Shown here one piece after another: positions 1-9,027 of a stretch of 21,145 nt of DNA (its first letter is position 1; the number at the start of each line of letters is the position of its first letter). This stretch comes from Chara braunii (taxonomy: Eukaryota > Streptophyta > Charophyceae > Charales > Characeae). The translations under genes and the position numbers were made by a program. Location of the stretch: positions 1,102,843 through 1,123,987 of the forward strand of contig BFEA01000040.1 of assembly GCA_003427395.1 (NCBI GenBank), given 5' to 3'. The notes under the pieces were generated by a model. That model searched no databases. It was not told the origin of the DNA and was given only the letters and a program-made list of their open reading frames with translations.

Positions 1-62
<62 letters not shown>

Positions 63-114
63 ACACACACATACACACATACACAAGAGGACACACACGC
101 ACACACACCAACCC
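1..114. repeat. (CA)n microsatellite
   Basis: A pure CA dinucleotide tract fills the first 60 bases and then decays into interrupted CACACA/TACACA runs to about 114. It is cut by the window edge, so its full length is unknown. Confidence 0.95.
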
Positions 115-514
115 CAGCCTGACCCCTTTTTTCCTTTATTTGTTTTCAATTTTTGAATCTTAATTTTTTTTAAACATCCAATTTCCCGACACAAACCCGA
201 AAAACATTTCTCAAAAAATACAGGACAACTTAGCGACCATGTCCCTCATGATAAAAAATGGCAAAATAAATTCCTGCTTTTCTTTTTATTTTTTTAAAAT
301 AATTTGTTTAAATTGATTTTCGTTTTTCATTTTTTAAAAATCTTATACAAAGTCGGATTCCAAAATAAAAAAATATAGGATTGTAGGGTTTTCCAAGCCC
401 TACAACCCTATATTTGTTTTTTTTTTTTTAACGTATTTTTAGGGGTATAAAAAAAATATTACAAAACAGGCCGCGGACAGGGCCTTATTGGCCGCTGCCG
501 CGGGTGTCATGTAG
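115..514. other. AT-rich stretch without a gene
   Basis: Poly-T and poly-A rich DNA with no credible reading frame. It contains one strong hairpin (371-415). GC-rich sequence appears only from about 468, where CCGCGG occurs twice around a GGCC-TTATT-GGCC core, just before repeat A begins. Confidence 0.6.
371..415. repeat. 18-bp stem hairpin followed by a T run
   Basis: The arms at 371-388 and 398-415 are complementary over 18 positions with a single A/C mismatch, around a 9-nt loop. A run of about 13 T residues follows after one G. The flanking A-rich and T-rich sequence could extend the stem imperfectly. It could be a folded transcript, a Pol III-type stop, or the remains of a small inverted-repeat element. 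Confidence 0.6.
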
Positions 515-1227
515 GCGCCCACACAAAGCTCAGAGATAATCAAGCCGAGAACACAGAACAGTTACAAACTCGCTTCCATCTGGCTGTGGTGCCTGAGCGC
601 TCACACACATCCTCCGTCCGTCACTGTGTCCACACACTGTTCACTCGTACTCGTCTCTGGATCACCCTGAATATCCCACACACATACACTCTGCAACGCA
701 CACACACACACACACACACACTGAACTCTGCCTCTAAGCTATCGCGGCTATGGCCGCTCTACTACTACTTGCTATGGACATACTATCTCCCTTCCGCCCA
801 CTTCAACTTCGGGCAACTGCAGACCACCTCGCACAAGACGCTATGGCAGCGCTTCCGCATGGCTCACGCAGGACTGAATTAATGGCTGGACTCTGCCTCT
901 TGATTTATACTTTTGTAGGTCGCTGGTCTGCCCTTTTCCACCGGGCCCATGGTGCACACAGTCCCTCATGGTACTTGTTGACTGTACAAAGTGAGACTGG
1001 GACTGGGTACCACTGACTAACCGAAGTTGGACTCACCACTTGCCCACTGGCCTCTGGCCTGCTGTGTATAACGTGAGAAGAAACTTGAAAGGCCACTTCC
1101 GGACCTTCTGGAAGTTTACGGACTTGGCCTTTAAGGACTGTAGCAGCTACGACCTTGACCTTTCAGGACTGTAGCAAATACGACCTTGACCTTTCAGAAC
1201 AACAACTATGACCCCTATGCAGGTGTG
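515..1227 (-). repeat. Repeat A copy 1 (truncated LTR-like sequence)
   Basis: About 713 bp that match 15249-15989 in the same orientation with scattered substitutions. The match starts at GCGCCCACAC and ends at CTATGCAGGTGTG. It holds a short CA tract near 702-720 and two 31-bp tandem units (1135-1165 and 1166-1196), each with TTGACC. Copy 2 lies beside a minus-strand PBS, so this copy is plausibly the 3' LTR of the same minus-strand element. It lacks the 15180-15248 end of copy 2. Repeat B begins at its right edge with a shared TGTG. Strand is given for the inferred element. Confidence 0.7.
1135..1196. repeat. 31-bp tandem repeat in repeat A, two units
   Basis: Units begin GGACTGTAGCA and end near TTGACCTTTCA. 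Repeat A copy 2 has two full units at 15885-15946 plus a partial third. Each full unit holds the W-box-like core TTGACC. Changing numbers of short tandem units are common in LTR U3 promoter regions. Confidence 0.8.
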
Positions 1228-1794
1228 TACATAAATTTTGATTTCGGCTCCGGGCAGCTTGCCCGTTTTTCAATTTCTCGGAATTTGGACTTGGATTTTT
1301 GCTCTCACTTGTCTTTGCAATGTTCATCTCTGAGGCACCGTGTGTATGCGCTGAATGAATGAATGAATGGATGCCATGTTTGATTGCCTAACTTTTTGCT
1401 GGGAACTCTTGTCTTTCCTTTTATCTGTCGCATTTGAGGCACTCTTGTGTAGAATAGGAATTTTGCACAATCGATAATCCTGTCCTTGTTTCTGCTTGTC
1501 TTTTGATCGAGCTGATTGTGATCGTTGCATGCCTAGAACAGCACGAGGTGATTAGACGATCGGATGTCGGGCGTGGCGAACACCGTGCGAGGACACGTGT
1601 AAACGCGATATGAGTTGCACACTTACACGTATCCCCGGGCGTTGACTCGTCGGGACCATCGATCGCAGATGCCCTGTCCGATTGGGAGTGGCCATCCCGG
1701 AATCCGCGACATCGCAGTCGCCCCGCACGAGCACGCGTAAGCCCGACGCCATTCGCGTAACCTGCACGTGCCCGCACGTGGCAATCGCAATCGC
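1224..1794. repeat. Repeat B copy 1 (571 bp)
   Basis: This segment aligns with 11922-12492 over all 571 positions with no indel (constant offset 10698). By eye there are about 32 substitutions, nearly all transitions and roughly half at CpG sites. It starts TGTGTACATAAA and ends AATCGC. No terminal inverted repeat or target duplication is visible. The two copies bracket the plus-strand element, yet I see no adjoining PBS or polypurine tract, so calling B an LTR is not supported. Minus-strand ORFs inside it are chance frames. Confidence 0.8.
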
Positions 1795-2441
1795 CGCGGA
1801 CCCGCCCTTAGGCAACTCATAACACCGCAATGACACAATGACGCGGTCTTGGAATTTCGACTCATCATACGACCCAGATTACTTCACTCCTTGGATAAAC
1901 GAACTCTGACAGAGATACCCCTGCCATACTGAGAACTGACTGTGTCCTCGGGAATTCCACTGCGCCACCACTAGCGACCCCCGGTGCTCTGATCTCCCTT
2001 CTCCGGATCACACCTACTACTTCATCCACCCCGGATCTATCGTTATCACCACCAGTTTCCCTCCCTTTCGCCTTCTTCTTTCGTACCATCAACTCAGTGT
2101 CGTCCTGTGGCCGGCCATAGCCCCCTACTGGCCCAGCACACCCTGCGAAAACTGTCGGCGACGAGGCGATCAGAGAACCCTGGAGTTCCGGAGGCCTAAC
2201 CCGAACGCGCGACGACCAGCAGGCAACTCCCGACAGACTGACTCATCGGAACCCCACCTATCCTAAAGGGACCCGCCCGCGAACCGCCGTCCCCGAAACC
2301 AATGGCTCGCTCGGCCTTGAGCATAGAAGATCTCAATTCTAACCTGGGACTCCACTTTCCCCAAAAATCCTTGGCACACCCCTTTTCGCACTTCCAGGCC
2401 CACATCCTACTCCGATCAGGAAGTCGTGCTGGGCGTGAGGT
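1795..2441. other. Gene-free region upstream of the PBS
   Basis: No coding frame convinces. If the PBS at 2442 is real, the 5' LTR of the plus-strand element must end here. I found no second copy of this sequence downstream of the element and no clear CA terminus next to the PBS. The LTR boundaries are therefore undetermined. Confidence 0.4.
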
Positions 2442-2454
2442 TGGTATCGGAGCC
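2442..2454 (+). other. Candidate primer binding site (initiator tRNA-Met-like)
   Basis: TGGTATCGGAGCC differs at one base from the classic plant PBS TGGTATCAGAGCC, which pairs with the 3' end of initiator tRNA-Met. It lies 141 nt before the gag ATG. An independent PBS with the same variant TGGTATCGGAG occurs on the minus strand at 15164-15178, which supports both. The expected LTR terminal CA is not seen immediately upstream. Confidence 0.55.
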
Positions 2455-2595
2455 CGACACGTGGCTGGGTTTTAGGATTAATAGCACAACTAACTGGGCG
2501 ATCTGGCTAACCGAGGGCGACCTCGGCCCCGAAACGCGCATAGACGCGACCCCATCGTCACCAGAAGCAGATCAGCTAATCGACGGGCAGCCAAC

Positions 2596-3894
2596 ATGGC
2601 TTCTAATGTACCGAATCCGAATCCGCAGCAGAATGCTAACCAACTGAATCCTAATCAACCCGCCCCACGAGCACGGGCTCCCATGATGCCACCAGATCTC
2701 TATCTATTTGATCCTGCGCACCACCTGGCACTGCTGGCAGGAGCATGGTTGGCCACGCTCCGAGCACAAGAGTATAACGATAACGAAGCTCAGGTGAACA
2801 TCCTCGCTCGATTAGGAGGAGACGCTCATCACTGGTTTAGTACCTATGTATGGGTAGATCTTCAGACCTTCGAACGAGACTTTTTGAATCGATTTGATTA
2901 CGTCCACCCAGAGCAAGTGCTTTACATGATCAAGGACCGAGTGCAAAAACCTCTCGAATCCGTTGCAGAGTATCGAAACCGGTTCTACCGAATGTTTGTG
3001 AAAACTGAGCGAGGTGAGCAAGTAGGGAGAGATCTGTTCATAGACGGGCTCCGCAGCCGAACAATAAGGGCGAAGCTGCGAAAGCAGTTTTCCCCCATTA
3101 ACCATACGCTGCAGCAGATCATGGCCGCTGCAGAAGAAATGGAATAGAAGTTCGCGGTGAACTTCCTGTAAGGAGAAGACTATTCTAGGGAGGGAGATTC
3201 GTCCGAAATCGCAAGCGCAAAAGCCGAACTGGCTGCGCTGCAAAACAAGTTCGAAAACATGGGGTTTGTGTTAGGTCATGTCACCTACATGGAACAGATA
3301 GCCCCTAAACGACCGATTCCAAGTGAGATTCTGAGTGTCCCTGTTCCTGTGATGCCAACACCTGTAAGAACGGCACCCCCGCCCCCGATTGAGACTCCCG
3401 TACGACCGAATGAATCAACTGCCATATTCAAACTGACCAAAACATTGGTTAGTCTAATCCAGGAAAGCAAAAAGGAACAACGGGAGCATAACGCTCGATT
3501 GGAGGCTATGATGAGGAACATGCGGCCCATCGCAGTACGCGCCCCTCCAATCCAACAAGAGCTGGCCCCGACACCTGCTCTTGGGGGAGCCGCGAACAAC
3601 CTGAATGTTTGTTATGCATGCCATCAGCCAGGGCATCTAGCCCGTGACTGCCCTCACCGACCCCCGCAACAAGGGGTCGGGGTCGCACCGATGGCAGCGA
3701 CCCCCATCGCTAACGGACCAGGGAGGGTAGGTGCCCTCATGGAAGAGATGGAAGGTGTGGGAACCGCGCTAGCAACCACGGAAGAGGCCGCTAAGCTCAT
3801 TCCGTTAGATCAATACGTGTCGCTTGGTTATCCGGGACTTGGAATGATTGGAATATTCCGACCAGCTCCGGAACAGAAGGAGGTGGCGGAGTAG
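2596..3894 (+). pseudogene. gag: Ty3/gypsy Gag (capsid plus zinc-knuckle nucleocapsid), interrupted
   Basis: Gag packages element RNA in cytoplasmic particles. The frame opens at ATG 2596 with an Asn/Pro/Gln-rich leader. A retrotransposon-gag capsid region follows (residues about 35-180), with aromatic and Arg-rich segments typical of the family. A Pro-rich linker then leads to one CCHC zinc knuckle (C-X2-C-X4-H-X4-C) at 3610-3651. Two in-frame stops, TAG 3145 and TAA 3169, lie at the end of the capsid region. A third, TAG 3892, separates Gag from the protease region, which continues in the same frame. At about 433 codons the length is normal for the family. Under the standard code the copy is dead. 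If TAG and TAA were sense codons, Gag would be intact and fused to Pol. Confidence 0.85.
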
Positions 3895-5367
3895 CGACCT
3901 TCTCCCGGAGAGATGGAGTCGGGAGGACCCACCTTCGTCACTGGGGAAATTGATGTATTGAACATCGTCCGAGCTTTGGATCATCGGATTCCACTCCCGA
4001 TCGGCCATTTGCTATCGATCTCGGAACAGGCTAATGAAAGGATGTTAGAACACTGCAAGGCAAATCAAAAACGATTCGCCCTCGCTCGAACACCGAACGT
4101 AAAGGCCAAAAGCCCTTCGCCAGAAGAAAATATGGCGGGCTCGTCGGATCCAATACGGGTAGGATTAATACAAAAAGATGACCATCTCCTACGGATTAAA
4201 CCCATCCCGTGGAAATCTGCGGAATGCGATATTGAAATATGGGGAATTCCGTACAACGCAATCATCGACTCGGGAGTTGCTGTTTTGGCTATCTCATTGA
4301 GAGTAGTTGAGAGGGCAGGCAAGAAAAATGATCTGATCATACTTTCCGAGAAAGATCAGCTCGTTTCGGCCGGCGAAGAAAAGATTAAAACAATGGGAAG
4401 GATGACCAACGTCGCTTTCCGATTTGGAAAGGTGCATGCACTGGGAGATGTCGTCGTGCAAGATGTAAATACCTACGACCTTTTTTTCGGACTTCTTGCT
4501 CTTGTGGCATTACGAGCGAACCTGGATTTCGAACGACGGTCGATCGTCCTCCGAAATACGGGAGGAAAGCCCTATGTTGTGCCTATGAGACTAACCCTTT
4601 GTACCACCATCAACGCGGTCCCACGGGTTTCGTCGATGATGGCAGGGACTCTCCGTATGATCTCCTGGGAAGAATCCGCGGATGGGGAGTCATCAACAAA
4701 TAAGGCGGACAACAGTGATGAGAATGACCCAGAGATCCTGAAGCTAGTGCGACAGCGCGTTTTTTATCCGCCACCCAGAACAATCGCAAGAACGATGCAT
4801 CTAACCAGTCGAAACATTCAAAGGACTAAGGCAATGATTTTAGGTAAACCCCGCGTACATATTTCGAGGATGGTCGATTCTCTGGAACCCCCTCAAACCC
4901 TGTACGAAGGAATCGTCCCACTTCTCACCAGATACAGCGACAAAAAGCATTACTGCGACATTACAGATTTACCAAGGTCCCTATTAACACCTGCAAAAGA
5001 AGTGCGACTGTTGCGCTTGGGGGCAGAAGCCAGTTCTTTGGAACCCCCTGAGCGCCTCGAAGCTGACTCAGACGAACTTGGAGTAAAGATCGCAACTAGA
5101 ACCGTACCATGGAAGGATGTCTGTGACGGAATCACCCCAGAAGGACACGTGGCCATTCGGGAAGAAGACGCCCAGATGATGGCCACAGTGTTCTCCTGGC
5201 GATCGGACCATTCCTTTATTTCTGCACCCCCACCCGATATGGCGAAACCTGCACGCACAAAACAGATAGACGTACGGATCTGGGACCAGCTTTTTTAGTT
5301 ACACGTGCCACAGTACGTACCCGATGAGATTCATCGATTGATCGCGGATATTCAAACGGAATATTAG
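3895..5367 (+). pseudogene. Retropepsin-like aspartic protease and linker to RT
   Basis: This segment continues the gag frame. The first ATG after the TAG at 3892 is at 3913, and the frame is open to TAG 5296 and TAG 5365. An aspartic protease motif Ile-Ile-Asp-Ser-Gly lies at about 4261-4275, preceded by a short beta-strand-like stretch (EIWGIPYNA), as in retroviral-type proteases that cut Gag-Pol. A Phe-Phe-Gly-Leu-Leu segment near 4483-4497 fits the later protease strand. The remaining ~270 codons are an unassigned charged linker leading into the RT fingers. Both downstream stops lie between the linker and RT with coding character on either side, so this was one polyprotein. The protease may be inactive through divergence of the residues after DSG. 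Confidence 0.75.
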
Positions 5368-6858
5368 GGAGCGATTAGCGTGACAGACACTAACATCGGC
5401 TTGTCGTTAGTTATTCAACACAAAATCCAGACGGGAAATCATTCCCCAATCCACTGCAAGCCCTACCGATACTCCCTAATAGAACGCAAAAAGGCTCTCG
5501 AACGAATTCGGGAATTCGAAGCCAATGGGTGGATTGAACCCGCCACCGGACCATGGTCATTTCCCGTAGTGCTAGTACCGAAGAAAAACAGATCAATTCG
5601 CATATGCATCGATTATCGCAAGCTGAATGAAATCACGATTAAAGATGTATATCCCCTCCCCCGGATTGATGATTTGCTGGATGCGATTGGTTGCGCTAAT
5701 TATTTCAGCAAATTTGATATTCGGCATGGCTTCCATCACATTCTGGTGAAGGAGGAAGATCGGCCCAAGACAGCCTTTGTACTGTTTGAAGGCACGTGGC
5801 AGTGGGTTCGGTGTCCGATGGGGATTTGCAACGCGCCTGCCACGTTTCAGCGAGCGATGAACATGACATTCCAGAACTTCGTCAACAAGACGCGGCTAAC
5901 ACAGGGGATGATCAATTTCTGCGTGATCGTGTACATGGATGATATCCTCGTCTACTCGGAGACCTATCACGGGCACGCGCAACACATCGAGTGGACATTG
6001 GGAGCGCTGAGAGATGCTGGGTTCAAAATCGCGCTCGAAAAGAGCAAATTTTTCCTTTCGGAAATTTCGTTCTTGGGCTACGTCGTGACACGTGAAGGAC
6101 TGCGGCCCGACTCGAGGAAGGTCGCGGCGGTAAGGGAAGCCCCGGTTCCCACGTCACTGACGCAGGTTCGAGCCTTTTTAGGGTTGGCATCGTATTATCG
6201 CCGCTTCATCAAGGGTTTCGCCGCGATTGCACGAGCACTAACAAACCTGCTACGAAAGGACCAGCCTCGCAGTTGGGACGTGGAGTGCCAACAGGCCTTC
6301 GCGACCCTCAAGGACGCTCTGGCAACGGCTTCTATTTTGATCCGACTGGACCCCTCTAAGCAGTTCATTCTCATCACGGACTGGCAACCGGAAGCTATCT
6401 TCGCTATTCTAGCGCAGAAGGGGAATGATGGTCGTGAACATGTCATCGAGTACGCGTCGCGCACGGTACCGGACGAGCGGAGGAATGACTCAGCGCCTCA
6501 AGGCGAATGCTATGCAGTAGTCTGGGGAATCCAACACTTCCATCCGTATCTCTACGGACATAAGTTTCACCTCGTGACAGATCACGAACCTTTGCTGGCG
6601 TTGAAGAAGCTCACTAATTACACAGGCATGATTGGTCGTTGGGCAGTGCGACTGCAAGAATACGACTTCGATATCGTGCATCGAAAGACAGAGCGACACG
6701 GCAACGCGGACGGACTGACACGTCTGCATCGACCCGCTAAAGTACCAAAGGGCGAGGAAATTACACCGTGGAAGGAGCCGGACTTGACAAACGAGCCTAA
6801 GTACGGACAAGTGGCAGTTCTCCCACGTGGCAAGAGGCAGAACGGTGACAATGGATGA
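5368..6858 (+). CDS. pol: Ty3/gypsy reverse transcriptase and RNase H
   Basis: This is the longest uninterrupted part of the polyprotein, with no stop from 5368 to TGA 6858. Numbering here starts at the GTG at 5380, but no ATG begins the segment. RT fingers lead to motif A (D113, in FDIRHGF), motif B (CPMGICNAPATFQ) and the catalytic YMDD box (residues 185-188, 5932-5943). About eight extra residues lie between motif B and YMDD compared with typical Ty3 RT. RNase H follows with D334, E376, D401 and D444 in the expected order, so both active sites look complete. The products copy element RNA to DNA and remove the RNA strand inside particles. The stop TGA overlaps the start of the integrase ORF. 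Confidence 0.95.
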   Translation, partial: GAISVTDTNIGLSLVIQHKIQTGNHSPIHCKPYRYSLIERKKALERIREFEANGWIEPATGPWSFPVVLVPKKNRSIRICIDYRKLNEITIKDVYPLPRIDDLLDAIGCANYFSKFDIRHGFHHILVKEEDRPKTAFVLFEGTWQWVRCPMGICNAPATFQRAMNMTFQNFVNKTRLTQGMINFCVIVYMDDILVYSETYHGHAQHIEWTLGALRDAGFKIALEKSKFFLSEISFLGYVVTREGLRPDSRKVAAVREAPVPTSLTQVRAFLGLASYYRRFIKGFAAIARALTNLLRKDQPRSWDVECQQAFATLKDALATASILIRLDPSKQFILITDWQPEAIFAILAQKGNDGREHVIEYASRTVPDERRNDSAPQGECYAVVWGIQHFHPYLYGHKFHLVTDHEPLLALKKLTNYTGMIGRWAVRLQEYDFDIVHRKTERHGNADGLTRLHRPAKVPKGEEITPWKEPDLTNEPKYGQVAVLPRGKRQNGDNG

Positions 6859-8572
6859 TGGAGGTAACCCCACTACCCCTCTTTCTCCTCTCTCCTCTTC
6901 GTCTCTCCTCTCCCTGCCTGACAAATTTTGCTATTTTTGCGAAGCTATCTCCCTCGTGTACTCGGTTTCCATGCGTCCTAACGGGGAAGGGTATGCGGAA
7001 TGGATAGATTGTCGACAGTGTGTCGCACGAGCCCATGGCTCGTGCATCGAATACAGAAACGACAGTAAACCGTGGTTGTGCCCTTTGTGTCGGACTGACA
7101 AGATTCCGACCGAGGCTCGCTTTTTGGATGCCACGTCAGAAGGGTTGGAAAAGACCCGGAAGTTTAGAATGGTCGAAGTATGGACTGATATCGCCTTGAT
7201 TGCCACCTTAGTGGGTAACCCCCTCCAGGATTTCACCAAGGAAGATCGGAGGAGGGCTAACGAGAGGGCTCGGGATTATCGATGGATAGAAGGTAGGTTA
7301 GAAATACGGAAAACAGACGGTAGTGGGATTTGGATGGTTGTACCGCATCCGTTCATGAGGTATGACTAGGTTAGGACGGCACATGAAGAAACTGCGGCTC
7401 ATTTCGCCGTACGGATCACGGAGTCGACTATCGACAAAAATGAGTGGTACTGGTCCAATATCCGCGACGATGTGCAGTACATCGTCGCCAACTGTCGAGT
7501 CTGCGCCGCTGATAAAGCACCGATTCAGCCGCCAAGATCGATAGTGCCAACGATAGTTGAACGGCCATTCCAAAGAGTCAGCATGGATACCACCGACATA
7601 GTGGTGCCCCCTGGTCCTAATAGTTGTGAATATTCAGTCCTATTGGTATTTGTCGATCACTTTTCGAAATGGATCGAGGCCTACCCTTGTCGCACACGAC
7701 AAGCCGCCGAAATCGCGCGGTACGTCAACCGTTTTCTCTGGATGCACCAGGATACGGAAGAGATCCTGACCGACAACGGGGCTGAGTTCAGAGGAGAGGT
7801 GTTGAGGAATCTGGTCATACACGGCGTCGCCATTCAGAATACTGCGCCCCACATGTCACAATCCAATGGACTGGTAGAAAACGCGAATAGGGTGATAAAG
7901 ACGGCGCTGCGACGAAACATCGCGGCACGGGATTCAAGGCCCTGGCCCGATATCGTCGACCACATCCTGGCGGTCCATCGGGGAATGCCTCACGAATCAA
8001 CGGGGCTAAGCCCCTTCCAATAAAGAACCAATAGTGTCGCTTGCGTATCGATACCAAGCCTCCCTGATGAATCCACGCTGAACCGACGGCCCACCAGGGC
8101 CACAGCTCGGGACAAGGCCAAGCGGTACCTAGAGTTAATGGAACGATCCCTCCCCAGGCTAGCCCGAAAACGCCAGAAAATGACCGAGTTGGCCCATGGC
8201 CGACAGGTTCGAAGTTACGAGGCCCGGAACGGGAACGCAGGTCCACGGCTCCGATACAAATTGGGGGACATCGTGCATGTGAGGAAATGTGCTCGCCAGG
8301 GTAAGCTAGCGCCACGATTCTTTGGGCGATTTCGCGTGATCGAGCTCGGACCAAACGGCGTGAACACTGTGCGGCTTGCGCCTGAGGTCTCTGGCAGCCG
8401 ATCGGATCGACCGATCATCCGCCACGTGTCTTACCTTCGCCCCCTTCCTCCTTCCCCATCTTCGCCCCCATCGAGATCCTCCTCCGCAGCAGAGGAAGAG
8501 GACGACTACCTATCTCATGTCTCTCCGTCTCCTTCCTGTTCTCTCTCAACTACTCCGTCACCATCGCCATGA
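6851..8572 (+). pseudogene. pol: PHD-finger integrase ORF, interrupted by TAG and TAA
   Basis: The ORF starts at ATG 6851 inside the end of the RT/RNase H frame (ATGGATGA), in the +1 frame. Residues 27-80 form a PHD finger. The integrase N-terminal zinc domain follows (H-X5-H at 7382-7402, C-X2-C at 7493-7504). The catalytic core has D246, D308 and E343, with 34 residues between the last two. A GPY/F-like module follows (about 8258-8345), then a Ser/Pro tail. Integrase inserts the cDNA copy into chromosomes. In-frame TAG 7367 lies just before the zinc domain and TAA 8021 after the core, so under the standard code only fragments are made. The final TGA (8570-8572) overlaps the next ATG. At 574 codons it is longer than typical because of the PHD region. 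Confidence 0.88.
6929..7090 (+). other. PHD finger domain within the integrase ORF
   Basis: Cys4-His-Cys3 spacing is C-X2-C-X23-C-X2-C-X4-H-X2-C-X11-C-X2-C, with Trp two residues before the seventh ligand, the hallmark that separates PHD from RING fingers. PHD fingers often read histone H3 tails. I infer a role in target-site choice. Whether an aromatic cage for methyl-lysine is present cannot be judged by eye. Confidence 0.8.
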
Positions 8573-9027
8573 GCTTTGCAACGGAGCAAGTGATCGGCGC
8601 GTGGCTACTTACTCCGAGAGGGCGAATCAGTGCTATACGACAGGTGCAGCGGCCCCATCTCTGCTTGGATCTCCTCCGGTTCGCAGCCTTCACGGCGGCA
8701 GAGTTCCGATTCGCGGAGGAGGCAACTACGCACCTTCTGGCCGAGATCTCGACCTTCCGACGGCTATCCCCCCCAGGGATTAGCCATATCGTCGTCGTCG
8801 TCGTCTTCACATGGGATATCACAACGATCCCGCTGGAGATTCACTCCGACATCTATCGGACGTTGCACGCCTGGGCCGGTGAAGTGCGGGCAGCGTGGCC
8901 CGATCTCCTTGCTCGACGAGGAGATACCGTCGTGCCGTCGCATGACACGGACTTCCAGCTCCGCTCGTCTCGAAGATCGCTAGCGATCGTGCTTCCGGAG
9001 CTTCGTCCCTTCGTGCCGCCCCAATGA
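8569..9027 (+). CDS. Downstream ORF3 of the gypsy element, unknown function
   Basis: An uninterrupted 152-codon frame whose ATG overlaps the integrase stop (ATGA at 8569-8572) and whose own TGA overlaps the next ATG (9024-9027). I recognise no domain. The protein is rich in Leu, Arg and Ala. Near residues 70-83 it has a short run of Val encoded by a GTC repeat, followed by FTWDI, which is too short and isolated for a clear membrane anchor. No signal peptide is evident. The frame differs from both neighbours, so expression would need reinitiation, a frameshift or a separate message. Its position after integrase is where some elements carry env or antisense genes, but nothing here resembles an envelope protein. 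Confidence 0.6.
   Translation: MSFATEQVIGAWLLTPRGRISAIRQVQRPHLCLDLLRFAAFTAAEFRFAEEATTHLLAEISTFRRLSPPGISHIVVVVVFTWDITTIPLEIHSDIYRTLHAWAGEVRAAWPDLLARRGDTVVPSHDTDFQLRSSRRSLAIVLPELRPFVPPQ

Noticed and set aside
586-1096. Short frames in repeat A copy 1
   Set aside because: They cross a CA microsatellite and differ from those in copy 2, so they are not under protein constraint.
1421-1868. Overlapping minus-strand frames in repeat B and beyond
   Set aside because: Three frames are open at once, none has a motif, and the frames are not kept equally in copy 2.
1795-2441. A defined 5' LTR for the plus-strand element
   Set aside because: No second copy was found in 10587-11921 and no CA terminus lies next to the PBS, so the boundaries could not be supported.
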